Assembly (NCBI GenBank): GCA_963969495.1 | Contig: OZ018333.1 | Span: 85,849,256 to 85,913,255 of the forward strand | Source: Ceratothoa steindachneri | Lineage: Eukaryota > Arthropoda > Malacostraca > Isopoda > Cymothoidae | DNA: 64,000 nt | Reading direction: 5' to 3' | Shown: piece by piece, positions 1 to 9,389 of the stretch | Numbering within the stretch: the first letter of the stretch is position 1 | Layout: each line of letters begins with the position of its first letter | The notes under the pieces: model-generated | Told to the model about the DNA's origin: nothing | The model's input: the letters and a program-made list of their open reading frames with translations, nothing else | Database searches by the model: none | Translations under genes and position numbers: made by a program

Positions 1-929
1 CAGACATACCAGAGTGAGCAAAAATATTGCAGGAGTAGTTGTTTTCATACTATTCATGATATCAAACATTCGTATGTTGGGGCCCCTAAAGGAGACAATT
101 ATCCCGCACCCTCAGATCCCTAGCTACGCCACTGGATGGTGGTCGTGGTTGGCTTCATAAAATCCCGCCTGGTTACCAACGTGAGGGACAGCTCTAAACG
201 GGCTTCTCAATGATGCTTCACACCTTATCATTTCAGGGGTGAAAATCATCCATGGGTACAAATAATACACTTTTCTCTACTTAATTTCTATTCTTTTTAT
301 TTCCCCCTTGGTTTCACAGGGCGAGGTTAGTTGGTAACGACACACCCGTCCATTACTACCCTGGACCCCGTTCGCATCTCCCAAGGGAGATGAACGCAGC
401 CTCTCCCCCAGATACGTGTTGAAGAACCCCCATCAAGCCCCTCTCCCTTGGCTGCGCAAGAGGATCTTAGACGATCCTTGAACACTAGTGTGCCCTCCAG
501 GCCCCAGTACCGAAGTTTGCCTTGTCTCGCTCGTGATCTTCAAACCTCCCCTTCTTTGTCACCATTCGCCCCCCCCCCCGCCCCATCCTTAATCGTCTGA
601 TGGGTGGGGTCGGTCGTAGGAATATTACAGAGCGCTTCATCGGGGAGGGGTCCCATAGGGGCCAAGGATAATCAACCCTCTTCTTGCCCCTTCTTTGGGT
701 CCTTCATTTATTATAAGATCAAAATACAAAGAATAAAAGAAGAGTAAAAAGATGTGAAAATAAAAATGCGGAAAAATTATCTGGAGAAAAGGAGGAAAGG
801 TCCAGGTGGTGTTGATGGTTGAAAATGAGGGTCCAGAGTCCCGGTGAACTGATATACCCTCAAGGTATGGCCACTAGGATCGGCGGAACTTGTGTGAGAT
901 GTGGTGGAGGGTAGATCCGCTGAGATGGT
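1..929. other. Non-coding flank, no gene seen
   Basis: I see no open frame or RNA gene here. The stretch is GC-richer than most of the window and holds a C-rich run near 569-585. It lies beyond the 3' side of the minus-strand reverse transcriptase remnant, so it may include that element's 3' untranslated part or terminal repeat, but I find no matching copy in the window to prove this. Confidence 0.4.
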
Positions 930-2045
930 CTAGGATTTCTTCGGGTATTTCCCATAGACGTGTTTTTGGGTGCAGTGCGACGAGATTCCGGCGTTACGGA
1001 CGATTAGCAGAGTTAGCCACAAAATGAAGGACTCGTAGTGGAAGAAGTATTGTGGTAGCTTGAAACAAATGGTGGCGATAACTAAGGAGACGAAACCATG
1101 GGTGATGGCCGGGGTAGAGGCCTTGCCTCCACCAGACCTCAAGCGCGTGTCGATGAGAGGAAGGAGTGAGTAGAAATCTCTCCTCCTGGAGGTGATGGAG
1201 ATTATTAGGATTGCAAAGCTTTGTCCAGAAAAAAGGAAGTTGGAGGATGGTTAATTAGGAGATGGTTCTGCGTACCTCATCGCGCATGAGTGGAGGTAGG
1301 GCTGTTGATTTGCGTCAAGATTTAAGCGAACGCCGAGGTATTGGATACTAGAGGTTGGTATGATGATGGTTTTAGCGGTGTTCAGTTGTAGAGAGCTGCC
1401 GAAAAGGCTATTCAAATCGCTCACTAGAAGCACATCGTCTAGGTAGGTAGAGGCATTTATATTGTTAGAGCTGACCCAGGAGTTAGCGATGCTTTCCAAA
1501 CTGGTCTGAATCAACAAGGGGGACCCTCAAAGGACCATGAGCAGTCTTTCGAATTGCCAGCACTTGTCCCCGATCTTCACCCCAAACTGTTTGGTGTCTT
1601 GCCTTCGGATGCCAGGGCAAATAGTAGAAACCATTCTTCAAGTCGATCATTATGGCTATGTCCCCTGGTCTCTTATTCCGGAGGACCTTGGCAATCTTCG
1701 GTAGCTTGAAGCAAACCGGGGTGAACTCGGGAGTAAGAAAAGATATATCATGGACCCAACTGGCTTGGGGACCCCGAAAAACCGTGTGCACGGGTGAGTC
1801 GACTCGTTTCTTCTAATATGTATATCTTTCTTGGTAAGTAGGTCCACAGCCTCCACCATTTACGGAGCCGTCCATTGGAAGTGGTCATGGCTCCTGGTTA
1901 GGAAAATCTCAATTCCGTTTCCCTTGGCGCTTTTGACGATATTATTTACCCTTGTGGTATTGGTATAGTCACCGCGGTTGGTAATTTTCAATTTGCCAAA
2001 CCATTTGGTGATTTGGGGGTGAAAAGGATCGGCCACCGGGCTCAC
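930..2045 (-). pseudogene. Decayed reverse transcriptase with YLDD motif
   Basis: Read right to left, broken frames give successive reverse transcriptase blocks: FFGVPKP (finger region, about 1790), a long block with MIDLKNGFYYLPWHPKA (motif A region, about 1640), and TYLDDVLLVSD (motif C, 1446-1435) followed by LNTAKTIIIPTSSIQYLGV (motif D/E region). At least two frameshifts and several stops separate the blocks. The YLDD box with a following NxxK and YLGV suits the LTR, DIRS-like or related branch rather than a non-LTR enzyme. I cannot assign the class. The portion below about 1250 carries only short open stretches that may be the connection and RNase H region. Confidence 0.6.
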
Positions 2046-2144
2046 TTAATCCTGTTTGCCGTCGTTGTGATTATTTCCATGGTTTTGGTTTTTGCTACTG
2101 CGTTATCATTCTGATTTCATCGTTGGTTTTGGCGTCTTTACTTC

Positions 2145-2540
2145 CTATACCCCCGATATGGGGAGGTTCCCATCTAGGAAGTCCCTCATTGGACTCATGG
2201 TATTAGAATCGCTATCGTCCTTAGAGTCCTTTGATTCATAGATATTAATTACCGTGGGAACTACAAGGCCTGGTTTAGAAATTACTGTGATGAGTTCTGG
2301 TTGTGTCACGCAGTGTATTGGAGATAGCGACGTATGCACGATATAGACTCGTCCATAGACTCGAAATAGGCCGTAAGAGGAAGCAGATTGGAATTTCCCA
2401 CGACATCGTAGAGTATGGATGGGCGAACGGGAGATGTAGGGTCTATTGAGGTCAGATGGGCCAGACGTCCCGTATTTATACCCTTTTCCCCGCTTTCTAT
2501 ATCGACCCTTCCCGGAACACATTTTGTTACGCATTTTCAA
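2145..2540 (-). CDS. Basic 131-codon open frame, unknown
   Basis: A 131-residue frame that begins with a cluster of Lys, Arg and Gly (residues 3-24) and ends with an acidic, Ser/Asp-rich tail near residues 100-115. It lies directly upstream of the YLDD reverse transcriptase remnant on the same strand, so it could be the remains of that element's nucleic-acid-binding first product. I recognise no domain. It may also be a chance frame. Confidence 0.25.
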   Translation of the reverse strand: MKMRNKMCSGKGRYRKRGKGYKYGTSGPSDLNRPYISRSPIHTLRCRGKFQSASSYGLFRVYGRVYIVHTSLSPIHCVTQPELITVISKPGLVVPTVINIYESKDSKDDSDSNTMSPMRDFLDGNLPISGV

Positions 2541-2584
2541 TATTTGGAGGAAAAAAATGACAATTTACAACATTACCTAAAAAA

Positions 2585-3210
2585 TTAAATCTAGTGAAAT
2601 TTGGCAAAATACATCTTTCCCTGAGCTTTATGATGCTGTCAAGCGTCTTTATGACAAGCTGAACAGAAATTCCATAGATGGCTACTTTGGATATCAAAAA
2701 GCGTGTTCTTGGTGTGTGAAAAAGAGGAAGAAACTTACCAAAATGTCCACTGTTGCTTCAAAAGAGCTCCTACCTACCTAGAAAACTGAATTCACCACTG
2801 CTAGTAGTTCATTTTGTGTTCTGAAATACCTGACCCTGAATGGTGAACTAGTTTTCAAATCTAATAGACTGTGTGGTAAAACTAAATCTACAAGATGTTT
2901 TATCAGTTGATTGGATCCATAATGAATTCTGCAATCTTACTTTTCTGTTGCCAAACATGGACAAGGCTGCCAGTCATTGAGAAGTAGAACAACTATTCAC
3001 CGAATGCAAGGAACTTAAGAACCTCTTTACCCCTTCAAATGTTCAGGTGGAGAGTGTGTTCTCCCTGATGGCCCATGGGGTGGGTGCAGGAACACATGCG
3101 GTGTAGAGCTGATCAAGTCGGAGCTACAGATACAGTGCTATTTCACACTGTCCTGTTCCGAGTTCATCCCATATGCTCAAACCACTTGAGAGCAGTTGGA
3201 TCGAATGCAA
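2585..3210 (+). pseudogene. hAT/ZBED-like transposase pseudogene
   Basis: The first 180 bases translate without stop in one frame (ending at an in-frame TAG near 2780), with peptides such as ELYDAVKRLYDKLNRNSIDG and ACSWCVKKRKKL. A second stretch continues to about 2907, and a third near 2980-3190 contains NVQVESVFSLM followed in another frame by ELIKSELQIQCYF and CSEF. A VESVFSLM box followed by ELxKSELQI and CSEF resembles the C-terminal dimerisation region of hAT-type transposases and their domesticated ZBED relatives. Stops and frameshifts show it is dead. The assignment rests on that C-terminal resemblance only. Confidence 0.4.
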
Positions 3211-4334
3211 ATTATGACCAATAAAAAATTAAATACTAACAACAAAGGGGGAGGGGAACTAATTTTAAAAAGATTATGGAAAAGTTTTCATATGCATTTA
3301 TTTTCTGCAATTTACTGAATATATTCTGGCAAGTCACTTTAGTTATAGTATTTGTTAAAAATCCAAAATATGCATGATTACAATATTGTAATGCTTTGTC
3401 ACATGTAATGAACAGCTGTTTGTAGCAAGATCTACAATGAACACAAAAGAACAATGAACAAAAAAAAAGTTAATGAAGTAAGTCCTACACCACCTGGACC
3501 CCAGCTGAGAGGGACTTCGCGCTGCGTGCGTAACTTCACGGAAGTTGTATGGGTCCTGCATATTGTTCAACTACCTGTCCAATTTAGGTGTCCCTTATTT
3601 CAGTTTTCAAAATCTGGTCACCCTAAGTGAGATTGACCTAACTTCGTCCAGGTTGACATTGATCACTTCCCGAATACTCTATGGTGGGGGATGGGGGGGA
3701 TGCTTTTGTCTTCTATGTTATGATAATGTGGCCAGCCCCTGTAAGTGGAGGCTTGCCTCTTGAGTGCTAATCCTTAGTACCAATAAGGGGTTTGGTTGCC
3801 CGGTTAGTGGTAACGTTGCTACTCAAAGGGGTGAGCTTGGTAGGATAGGGATAACGCTTGCCACCGGCAATGGTAACAAGTTATTTGAATGCGCAACGGA
3901 AATATCCCTTTAGGTAGCCTTGTACTTGATCCGAGAAGAGAGAACCAGCTGAGATGAATAAAAGAATCTGTTTATAGATGCAAACAATTCTCCGTCTATT
4001 TATTTTACTTTGCACCGAATAAGAAATACTCCGAATACAATTCCAAGATTCGATTTTCAAACAAAGTAATGCGGGAAAATGGAAGAGCGACCGGACGATT
4101 ATAATGATCGACTTATTGAATTAATGAACGCATAACAATTACATTACTAATGATGAATGATCTTTTTAACTTATCTGCACCCATTTATAAAGGGAGAGTA
4201 ACGTCCATCGAGTAAACCTTACGCCTCGCCTACAAATGATGTTGGCGCTTGTGTTTGGCTGCTCATTCCCTTAGCTCGCCTCCTGATTGGTTTAAATTAA
4301 TCCCTTATTTAATTTTGATTGGATTGCGGATAAA
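3211..4334. other. Non-coding, no gene seen
   Basis: Short frames on both strands here have no recognisable motif. The sequence is mixed AT-rich and G-rich. Nothing repeats elsewhere in the window as far as I can see. It is the left flank of the Gag-only element. Confidence 0.4.
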
Positions 4335-4376
4335 CTGCCGTACCTCGTTATGGTCTGCCGTACCTCGTTATTGGTC
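4335..4376. repeat. Short tandem repeat of about 21 bp
   Basis: The unit ctgccgtacctcgttatggt is followed directly by ctgccgtacctcgttattgg, differing by one inserted base. The second unit contains the start of the left 13-bp direct repeat of the Gag-only element, so the tandem predates or accompanied the insertion. Confidence 0.7.
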
Positions 4377-4595
4377 AAAGTAGAGTACCTAGTACGAGTA
4401 GTAAGTAGAGTAGTAGAGAGAAGTCTTGAGTCGTGCGCGTAGTGTCCCAATCCGGTAAAGGAGGAAACCGTTAAGGCAAGAATCGGCAAAACGCCAAAGC
4501 CGCTCAATTTCGACGAACACGGAGTGGTATTCTCCACCCCCCGAGAAGAAAGTGAGATACACTAGGGGGAAGGGCAACACTGCCCGAAGGGGGAC

Positions 4596-6173
4596 ATGGG
4601 TCCCACCGCCCCCCAGGACACCAAACGGATCCCCCTCCGTCTAATAACGGGGAAACAGAAACCAACAAGAGAAACGGTCTTCCAAACAGTGATCGGAGAA
4701 ATAAACATTGAGCTCACCCGTCTCATCGAGACTCCAAATGGGTGGGCGGCAGTCTGCTGGAAGAACAAGGACGTGGAAACCCTTGTTTCAGACCAGGCCA
4801 GACAACCCCTCCGCGAGATAGGGCTCGAAGCGGTAGTCCCCTATGAGCTGCTCGTAAGGAGGGCCGTCATACTAAAGAGATTGGACCCCTACTTTTCGGA
4901 ACACACCACGGAAGAAATACAAGAAGAGCTGAATGACAAACAGTCATGGGCAAAGGTGGAGAAAGTGGACAAAATAGGCAAGACCCTCATTAAAGTCACT
5001 TTCGCTACCATCGGGATGGCTCAGAGAGCGTTAAGGGAAGGCCTCCTGGGCTTTTACCTTCGCGTCGCCCCAGAGCAGATAGAGGCAGAAGAGTATATCT
5101 TCATAGAAAACTGCCAGATCTGCCTGGCCATCGAGAGCCACCCGACACGAGACTGCCCGTCAAAAATACAAATCTGCGCGACATGCTCCAGAACCGGACA
5201 CGGATGGAGAGATTGCCGGGAAGAAAAGCCTAAGTGTGTGAATTGCGGAGGGGAACATCGGGCTCTGGCCATGAGATGCCCTCTACGCAAGGAAGCGATT
5301 AAGAACAAGAGGTTGAAGCTCAGGCAGCGAAAGGAGGAAAAGTCAAAGGCAACATATGCCACCGCGACTTCGACTCCTGGAAGCGCCACTCCATCAGCGG
5401 ACAGAGTCACTCCAAAATTAATCCTACCGGCCGAGAGCGAGGAGATTATGACGATGGTCATAGTCGCCCACCTGGCGAACCTTGCTCGCCCCGGCAGTTT
5501 TTCGGAGGAGCTCAACGCTATGCTGAAAAACAACGGAGTAAAGAAAAAGTTATGGTTCCCCCCGAACCCAGCATCCCATGACGTGCTGAACATCAAATTC
5601 ATTGATGAAACGCAGTCAGAAAACCCCGAAGAAATAAAGAAGAAAGAAGATCCAACCATCAACCGAGAAGAGGATGGGAATCAAGAACGAATAAAAGAAG
5701 ATACCGCGCAAGTTAAAAGCCCCCCGAAGGAAAAGAAACCAAAAAAGAAGAAGAGCAGCAAACCCCCTAAACAAGTGGAAGAAGAAAGCATGGATGGAGA
5801 ATCTGAAGACGATGATTCATACCCCGCAGTTCCCCTAACCGAAAAAGCCAAAGTCCTGGAAAAGGGACGTTTTTTCGACGGGGAAGAACTGAAAATAAAA
5901 GTTTTCGGGACTACTGGATGTAGACCCGAAAAAGCAAATCAAACCCAATTGGTAAAGGGCATTAGGAGTGGTGACTTCAAATGGACCTTTGAGGGACCCT
6001 GGTCCCCGAGGGAAATGGAGAGCCTCCTATGCAGCGGCACCATGTATGTATATTCCGGAATCAAGCTGTCACACAGTGAATTCATCAACTTTCAAAAACA
6101 TAAAGTGCGGAATGAAGACCTCATCGATAAACTAAAAATTAAAAGTGATAAGAAGTGTAAAGCGCGAAAATAG
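4596..6173 (+). CDS. Intact Gag-like zinc-knuckle protein, 525 aa
   Basis: One unbroken frame from ATG to TAG. Residues 1-165 form a mixed alpha/beta region typical of the part before the knuckles in arthropod non-LTR ORF1 proteins. Three zinc knuckles follow at about residues 171-230: C-x2-C-x5-H-x4-C, C-x2-C-x4-H-x4-C and C-x2-C-x3-H-x6-C, the usual triple of I/Jockey/HeT-A-type Gag proteins. Residues 340-410 are very Lys/Glu-rich and probably disordered. A C-terminal block of about 95 residues (after residue 425) contains KWTFEGPW and is unfamiliar to me. The likely role is binding element RNA in a ribonucleoprotein particle. Intactness among ruined neighbours suggests recent insertion or selection. 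No polymerase gene follows. Confidence 0.8.
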   Translation: MGPTAPQDTKRIPLRLITGKQKPTRETVFQTVIGEINIELTRLIETPNGWAAVCWKNKDVETLVSDQARQPLREIGLEAVVPYELLVRRAVILKRLDPYFSEHTTEEIQEELNDKQSWAKVEKVDKIGKTLIKVTFATIGMAQRALREGLLGFYLRVAPEQIEAEEYIFIENCQICLAIESHPTRDCPSKIQICATCSRTGHGWRDCREEKPKCVNCGGEHRALAMRCPLRKEAIKNKRLKLRQRKEEKSKATYATATSTPGSATPSADRVTPKLILPAESEEIMTMVIVAHLANLARPGSFSEELNAMLKNNGVKKKLWFPPNPASHDVLNIKFIDETQSENPEEIKKKEDPTINREEDGNQERIKEDTAQVKSPPKEKKPKKKKSSKPPKQVEEESMDGESEDDDSYPAVPLTEKAKVLEKGRFFDGEELKIKVFGTTGCRPEKANQTQLVKGIRSGDFKWTFEGPWSPREMESLLCSGTMYVYSGIKLSHSEFINFQKHKVRNEDLIDKLKIKSDKKCKARK

Positions 6174-6179
6174 CTAAAT

Positions 6180-6905
6180 ATTAGTGCAAAACGTTTAAAG
6201 TATAAATAATTAATGTGTAAATAATTAAACTAAATAATAGTGCTGAACGATTAAAGTGTAAATAATTGATCAAATAATTAATTAAACAAACAATATGTGA
6301 ACACAGTGAATAAAAATTAAGTAAATAGTTAAATGTGACAATTAATAAACAAGTGATAAATCAACTTAAACAAGTGAAAATTTAGTGAAAAATATAAATA
6401 GGAAAATATAAAATTAAAACTAGACAATTAATAGACAAGTGATAAAACAACTTAAACAAGTGAAAATTTAGTGAAAAATATAAATAGGAAACTATACAAA
6501 TAAAACTACTAACCAATGTACAAATACAGTGAATTATAATTAAGTATATTATAAATAGAATTAAGTATGTAAATTGAAACATTCAAGTGATAAAACAACT
6601 TAAACAATCTAAAAGTTAACGAAAAGTATAAATAGGAAACCATAAAATTAAAGCTACTAATCTTTATGTGAATACAGTGAATAAAAATTAAGTATTTTAT
6701 AAATAAAAGTAAGCGAAACAGTATCTTAAAACTTAAACTCAAGTGACGAAGTATGAAACGTAACAAAATCAAACAATGATATATAAACCAAATTTAATGT
6801 AAAAATTGAAACGATATATAAACCAAATTTAATGTAAAAATTGAAACCCAATTAGTGGGTATAATTAACTTATATATTAAAACCCAGTTAGTGGGTATAA
6901 CTTAA
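6180..6905 (+). repeat. A-rich irregular tandem repeats (3' region)
   Basis: The sense strand is dominated by A. An 84-bp block starting with acaattaatagacaagtga occurs at 6339-6422 and 6423-6506, and a diverged third relative starts near 6580. A second motif, acagtgaataaaaattaagta, recurs near 6303, 6530 and 6675. A 35-bp block (gatatataaaccaaattta...) is duplicated at about 6777-6811 and 6812-6845, and cccaattagtgggtataa repeats near 6847 and 6881. This is the 3' untranslated part of the Gag-only element. Confidence 0.8.
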
Positions 6906-7101
6906 AACCGTAAAGTGTTAAAAAGCTGAGCTCCTGCGTTCATTTCTCCAGGAGAAACCTCTGTATGTACCTTTGCCTTCGACTACTTCTTCCTCTCCTC
7001 AACTATAATTTTTTTTTCAATTTTTTTCCCCACTTTTGACTATATATTTTTGCATTGTGTAAATTTATTTATTTAATGTATAAAATACTTGTACTTTTTC
7101 C

Positions 7102-7107
7102 AATAAA
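7102..7107 (+). promoter_or_regulatory. Polyadenylation signal AATAAA
   Basis: AATAAA lies 10 bases before the right 13-bp direct repeat, following a T-rich segment. It fits the 3' end of the Gag-only element transcript. Confidence 0.6.
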
Positions 7108-7130
7108 TATATCATCGCGTTATTGGTCAA

Positions 7131-7670
7131 TATTTCTATAGGGCGGAGCTTTTTTATAAGACATACATTTGTTTAATTTCTGACTATCTTTGTTACATAA
7201 TGGTGAAATGCGCTACCACACGCCCTTGTATTACCTCCAGACATTCTTAATTTCCCAATGTTTATTCCCAGGCGCTCGTCTGACTTGAGCCCAGATACGG
7301 AAACTACCACTTTATTACAGTGAGAAAGTCGAGCCTTTACCTCGAAATTCCAGACTCGCTTTCTCTCCCAGTCATCGGGTTCCGTTGTGAAGGGTATTAA
7401 CATGTACACCCTTCAGGTGAATACATGTGTGCACTACAACTCCACCCAGGAGGTGGCCCCGTGTCTATATCCCATTCCGCGCCCAAATAAATACTGTCAA
7501 GCATGAACGACCTAATTCTCTCAGAGACGGGAGATATGGGCTCGTAATTAAAAGGAGGAATAATGATGTTTAAGGCAAGGAACCAGTTGGGCAGCTGCCG
7601 AATCCAATTGGCTTCTAAATGGCAGCGACAATAGAACGAAGCAAATTAGTTATAAAAAGGAGAGAAGACC
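7131..7670. other. Mostly non-coding; one unknown minus frame
   Basis: A 78-codon minus frame (7409-7173) has a plausible amino-acid mix with the segment RACGSAFHHYVTKIVRN at its end, but I recognise no family and it may be chance. The rest holds no clear feature. Confidence 0.25.
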
Positions 7671-7760
7671 ATCACTTGCCCACGCAGGAGGTTAGATTGG
7701 GCCGAAACCGGCCGTTGTAGAGGAGTCTCTACCCGGTTTGCGAAAAGAGAGAAAGAAAAG
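7671..7760 (-). pseudogene. Family A reverse transcriptase fragment
   Basis: The minus strand reads RKPGRDSSTTAGFGPI then a stop, matching the RKPGRDHSTPTGFRPISLTS block of the copy at 35.3 kb. It is a short piece of the finger domain of the I-like non-LTR family that fills this window. Adjacent bases to about 7870 cannot be aligned by eye. Confidence 0.65.
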
Positions 7761-7872
7761 GGGCGCTCGCCGCAAGAGGAGAGTCGCAGGGGATAAACCT
7801 TCAAAATGGAGGAGAAGCAGGAGGAGGAAACCACCAAACTAGAGGAGAGGGAGAGACGCCCTCTTCCCAGGA

Positions 7873-8140
7873 CTCTTCAGGGGTGGCACTGATGAAGTAT
7901 AGGGGACCCCACGCTACTCTAGATCCCTAAAGGTAACACAATACGAGGGAGTGAGGGGAGAAACTCCCGAACCCGTAAATATTGGATAAGGGGTAATTCC
8001 TCACCAAGGAGAATTTTAGAGTGTCCTCTGGGGGCCTCTAAAAAGCATAAAGGAGAACCATCTTTATCAATCAGTAGTGGATAGAAGGGAGCCCCTTTAT
8101 CAAGACTGAAGGGTGGGGGGGCTTGGTCAAACATGGCTGT
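7873..8140 (-). pseudogene. Family A ORF1 N-terminal fragment
   Basis: The minus-strand frame contains PRGHSKILLGEELPLIQYL, matching the FRGHSKFLLPEREGLLLLS segment at 31.8 kb, the N-terminal region of family A ORF1. It is out of order with the neighbouring reverse transcriptase piece, so the locus is rearranged or holds two insertions. Confidence 0.55.
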
Positions 8141-8559
8141 TATTTAAAGTGTTACTGCCCCCCTGCCCGCGGAGGCCTTACTTTGACACCGGCAAATGAC
8201 GCCGGAACGGGCAGGATACGCCTCTACTACCCCTCTTTGGGAACCCCAAAACCAAACGATAGGGTTGTATACGGATCGAACTGGCAACCTGCCTCGGAGG
8301 GCTCGGGGTCACCACGCCCAGTAGTCCAGCGGTGGCAGTATAAGAAGGGGGCTAAGAAAGGTCAGGAAGATGTAATAGTGAAAGGGGCACAGAAAAGGGC
8401 TGGGGCATGCAACACCTTTTATCTAGAGCTGTACCCAGAGTGAAGGTCTCCTCTGTGTTGGGTCTATCCTCAGGGGCACTTTAGGGAGAAAGGGCGAAAC
8501 CTCCGAATTTCTAGCAATTAGAGAGGGTTAAACGGCTTCAGAAAAAGAGACCTGTGCTG
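8141..8559. other. GC-rich stretch, unknown 106-codon plus frame
   Basis: A plus-strand frame at 8123-8443 is open for 106 codons and rich in Pro, Gly and Arg, but it overlaps ORF1 remains on the other strand at its start and shows no known domain. It is probably a GC-driven chance frame. Confidence 0.25.
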
Positions 8560-8960
8560 TTGAACGTCTCAACCTTCAGCAATTCACGCTGTTGTGGATG
8601 CATGCAATTCGCATCAGTCGAGTGTCAAGGAAATAAAGGGAGGGTAGAAGAGGAGGGCACTGCGCGATCAACATCCCAGGTTATGAAGTTCAGGGATCGA
8701 ACAATGTCCATGGCGCGGGTATAAGAGACGCTAAAGCTGCGAATATGGAATTCCTGGAGGAGCATTCGGTCGAAAGCAAGACCAAGGTAAAGGTGCGACC
8801 CTATCATGTAAAAGCTAGTCCGCGTCGAAGTGAAAGCCTGGTAAGTGGGATAATTGCCTTACCTTAGTCTCAGCCGAAGTAAACGGAGATCCATACGCTT
8901 GGCCACAGGGGAGATGCGGTTCAAAGCATGGTGGACTGGACGCTCCAGAGTTAAGTGGTA
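8560..8960 (-). pseudogene. Family A ORF2 fragment after the RT core
   Basis: The minus strand reads LLQEFHIRSFSVSYTRAMDI followed by a diverged version of the next block, matching IHSRRVSCTRAMDIFCS at 34.6 kb, the stretch after the reverse transcriptase core. Further minus-strand similarity runs to about 8960. Stops interrupt it. Confidence 0.6.
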
Positions 8961-9389
8961 AGAGAGAAAGAATGTGTGGAGAAGAGCAAAAGAGGAATGT
9001 AGATAGACGGGTACATTAAAGAGGGCGAATGACATCCATCACCCGAATGGTTGATGGTGTAGCAGGTGATGGTTTCCTTCACCATTTAGTTTCCTGCACA
9101 GATGAAATCCAAAAATGAAAGGTGCAAATTTTATTGACAACTGGACACAGTTTAAAGACCTATTTTCATTTATGATAATTAAAAGAATTAAATTTGTAAA
9201 TATTTTAAAATATACTTTCGGAGTTTATTTTATAAATAAACGAATAAGTATGATCGCAGTTTAAAGGTTTTAAAGATGATAATTTTTTGACCTTCATTAT
9301 TCCTTTTTATTTATTCCAGCTTGTCCACTTTCCTTAAAGACGAGTTAATTAAGTTATCAACTATATTCTATTTTTATTCTTTTATATTG
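8961..9389. other. AT-rich spacer, no gene seen
   Basis: From about 9100 the sequence is strongly AT-rich with no coding signal. It is the left flank of the plus-strand family A copy. Confidence 0.4.

Larger units (their letters stand above)
4366..7130 (+). mobile_element. Gag-only non-LTR-like retroelement with direct flanks
   Basis: The 13-bp word cgttattggtcaa occurs at 4366-4378 and again at 7118-7130. Between them lie a 217-base leader, one intact Gag-like gene (4596-6173), about 730 bases of A-rich repetitive sequence and a T-rich end with a polyadenylation signal. No reverse transcriptase frame exists inside. The direct repeat is best read as a target-site duplication, which would define a 2.74-kb element. 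There are no long terminal repeats and no long poly(A) tail at the right edge. A single Gag gene with a long, A-rich, irregularly repeated 3' region is the layout of HeT-A, the Drosophila telomere element that lacks its own polymerase. Relationship to HeT-A is inference from layout only. Confidence 0.6.

Noticed and set aside
2585..3210. Endogenous DNA virus gene
   Set aside because: Considered because such insertions occur in crustaceans, but the VESVFSLM and CSEF blocks fit a hAT-like transposase better.
5054..5662. 202-codon minus-strand frame
   Set aside because: It lies wholly inside the intact Gag-like gene on the other strand, whose knuckles and composition are clearly coding.
8123..8443. 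106-codon plus-strand gene
   Set aside because: Overlaps family A ORF1 remains, GC-rich, no domain; most likely a chance frame.
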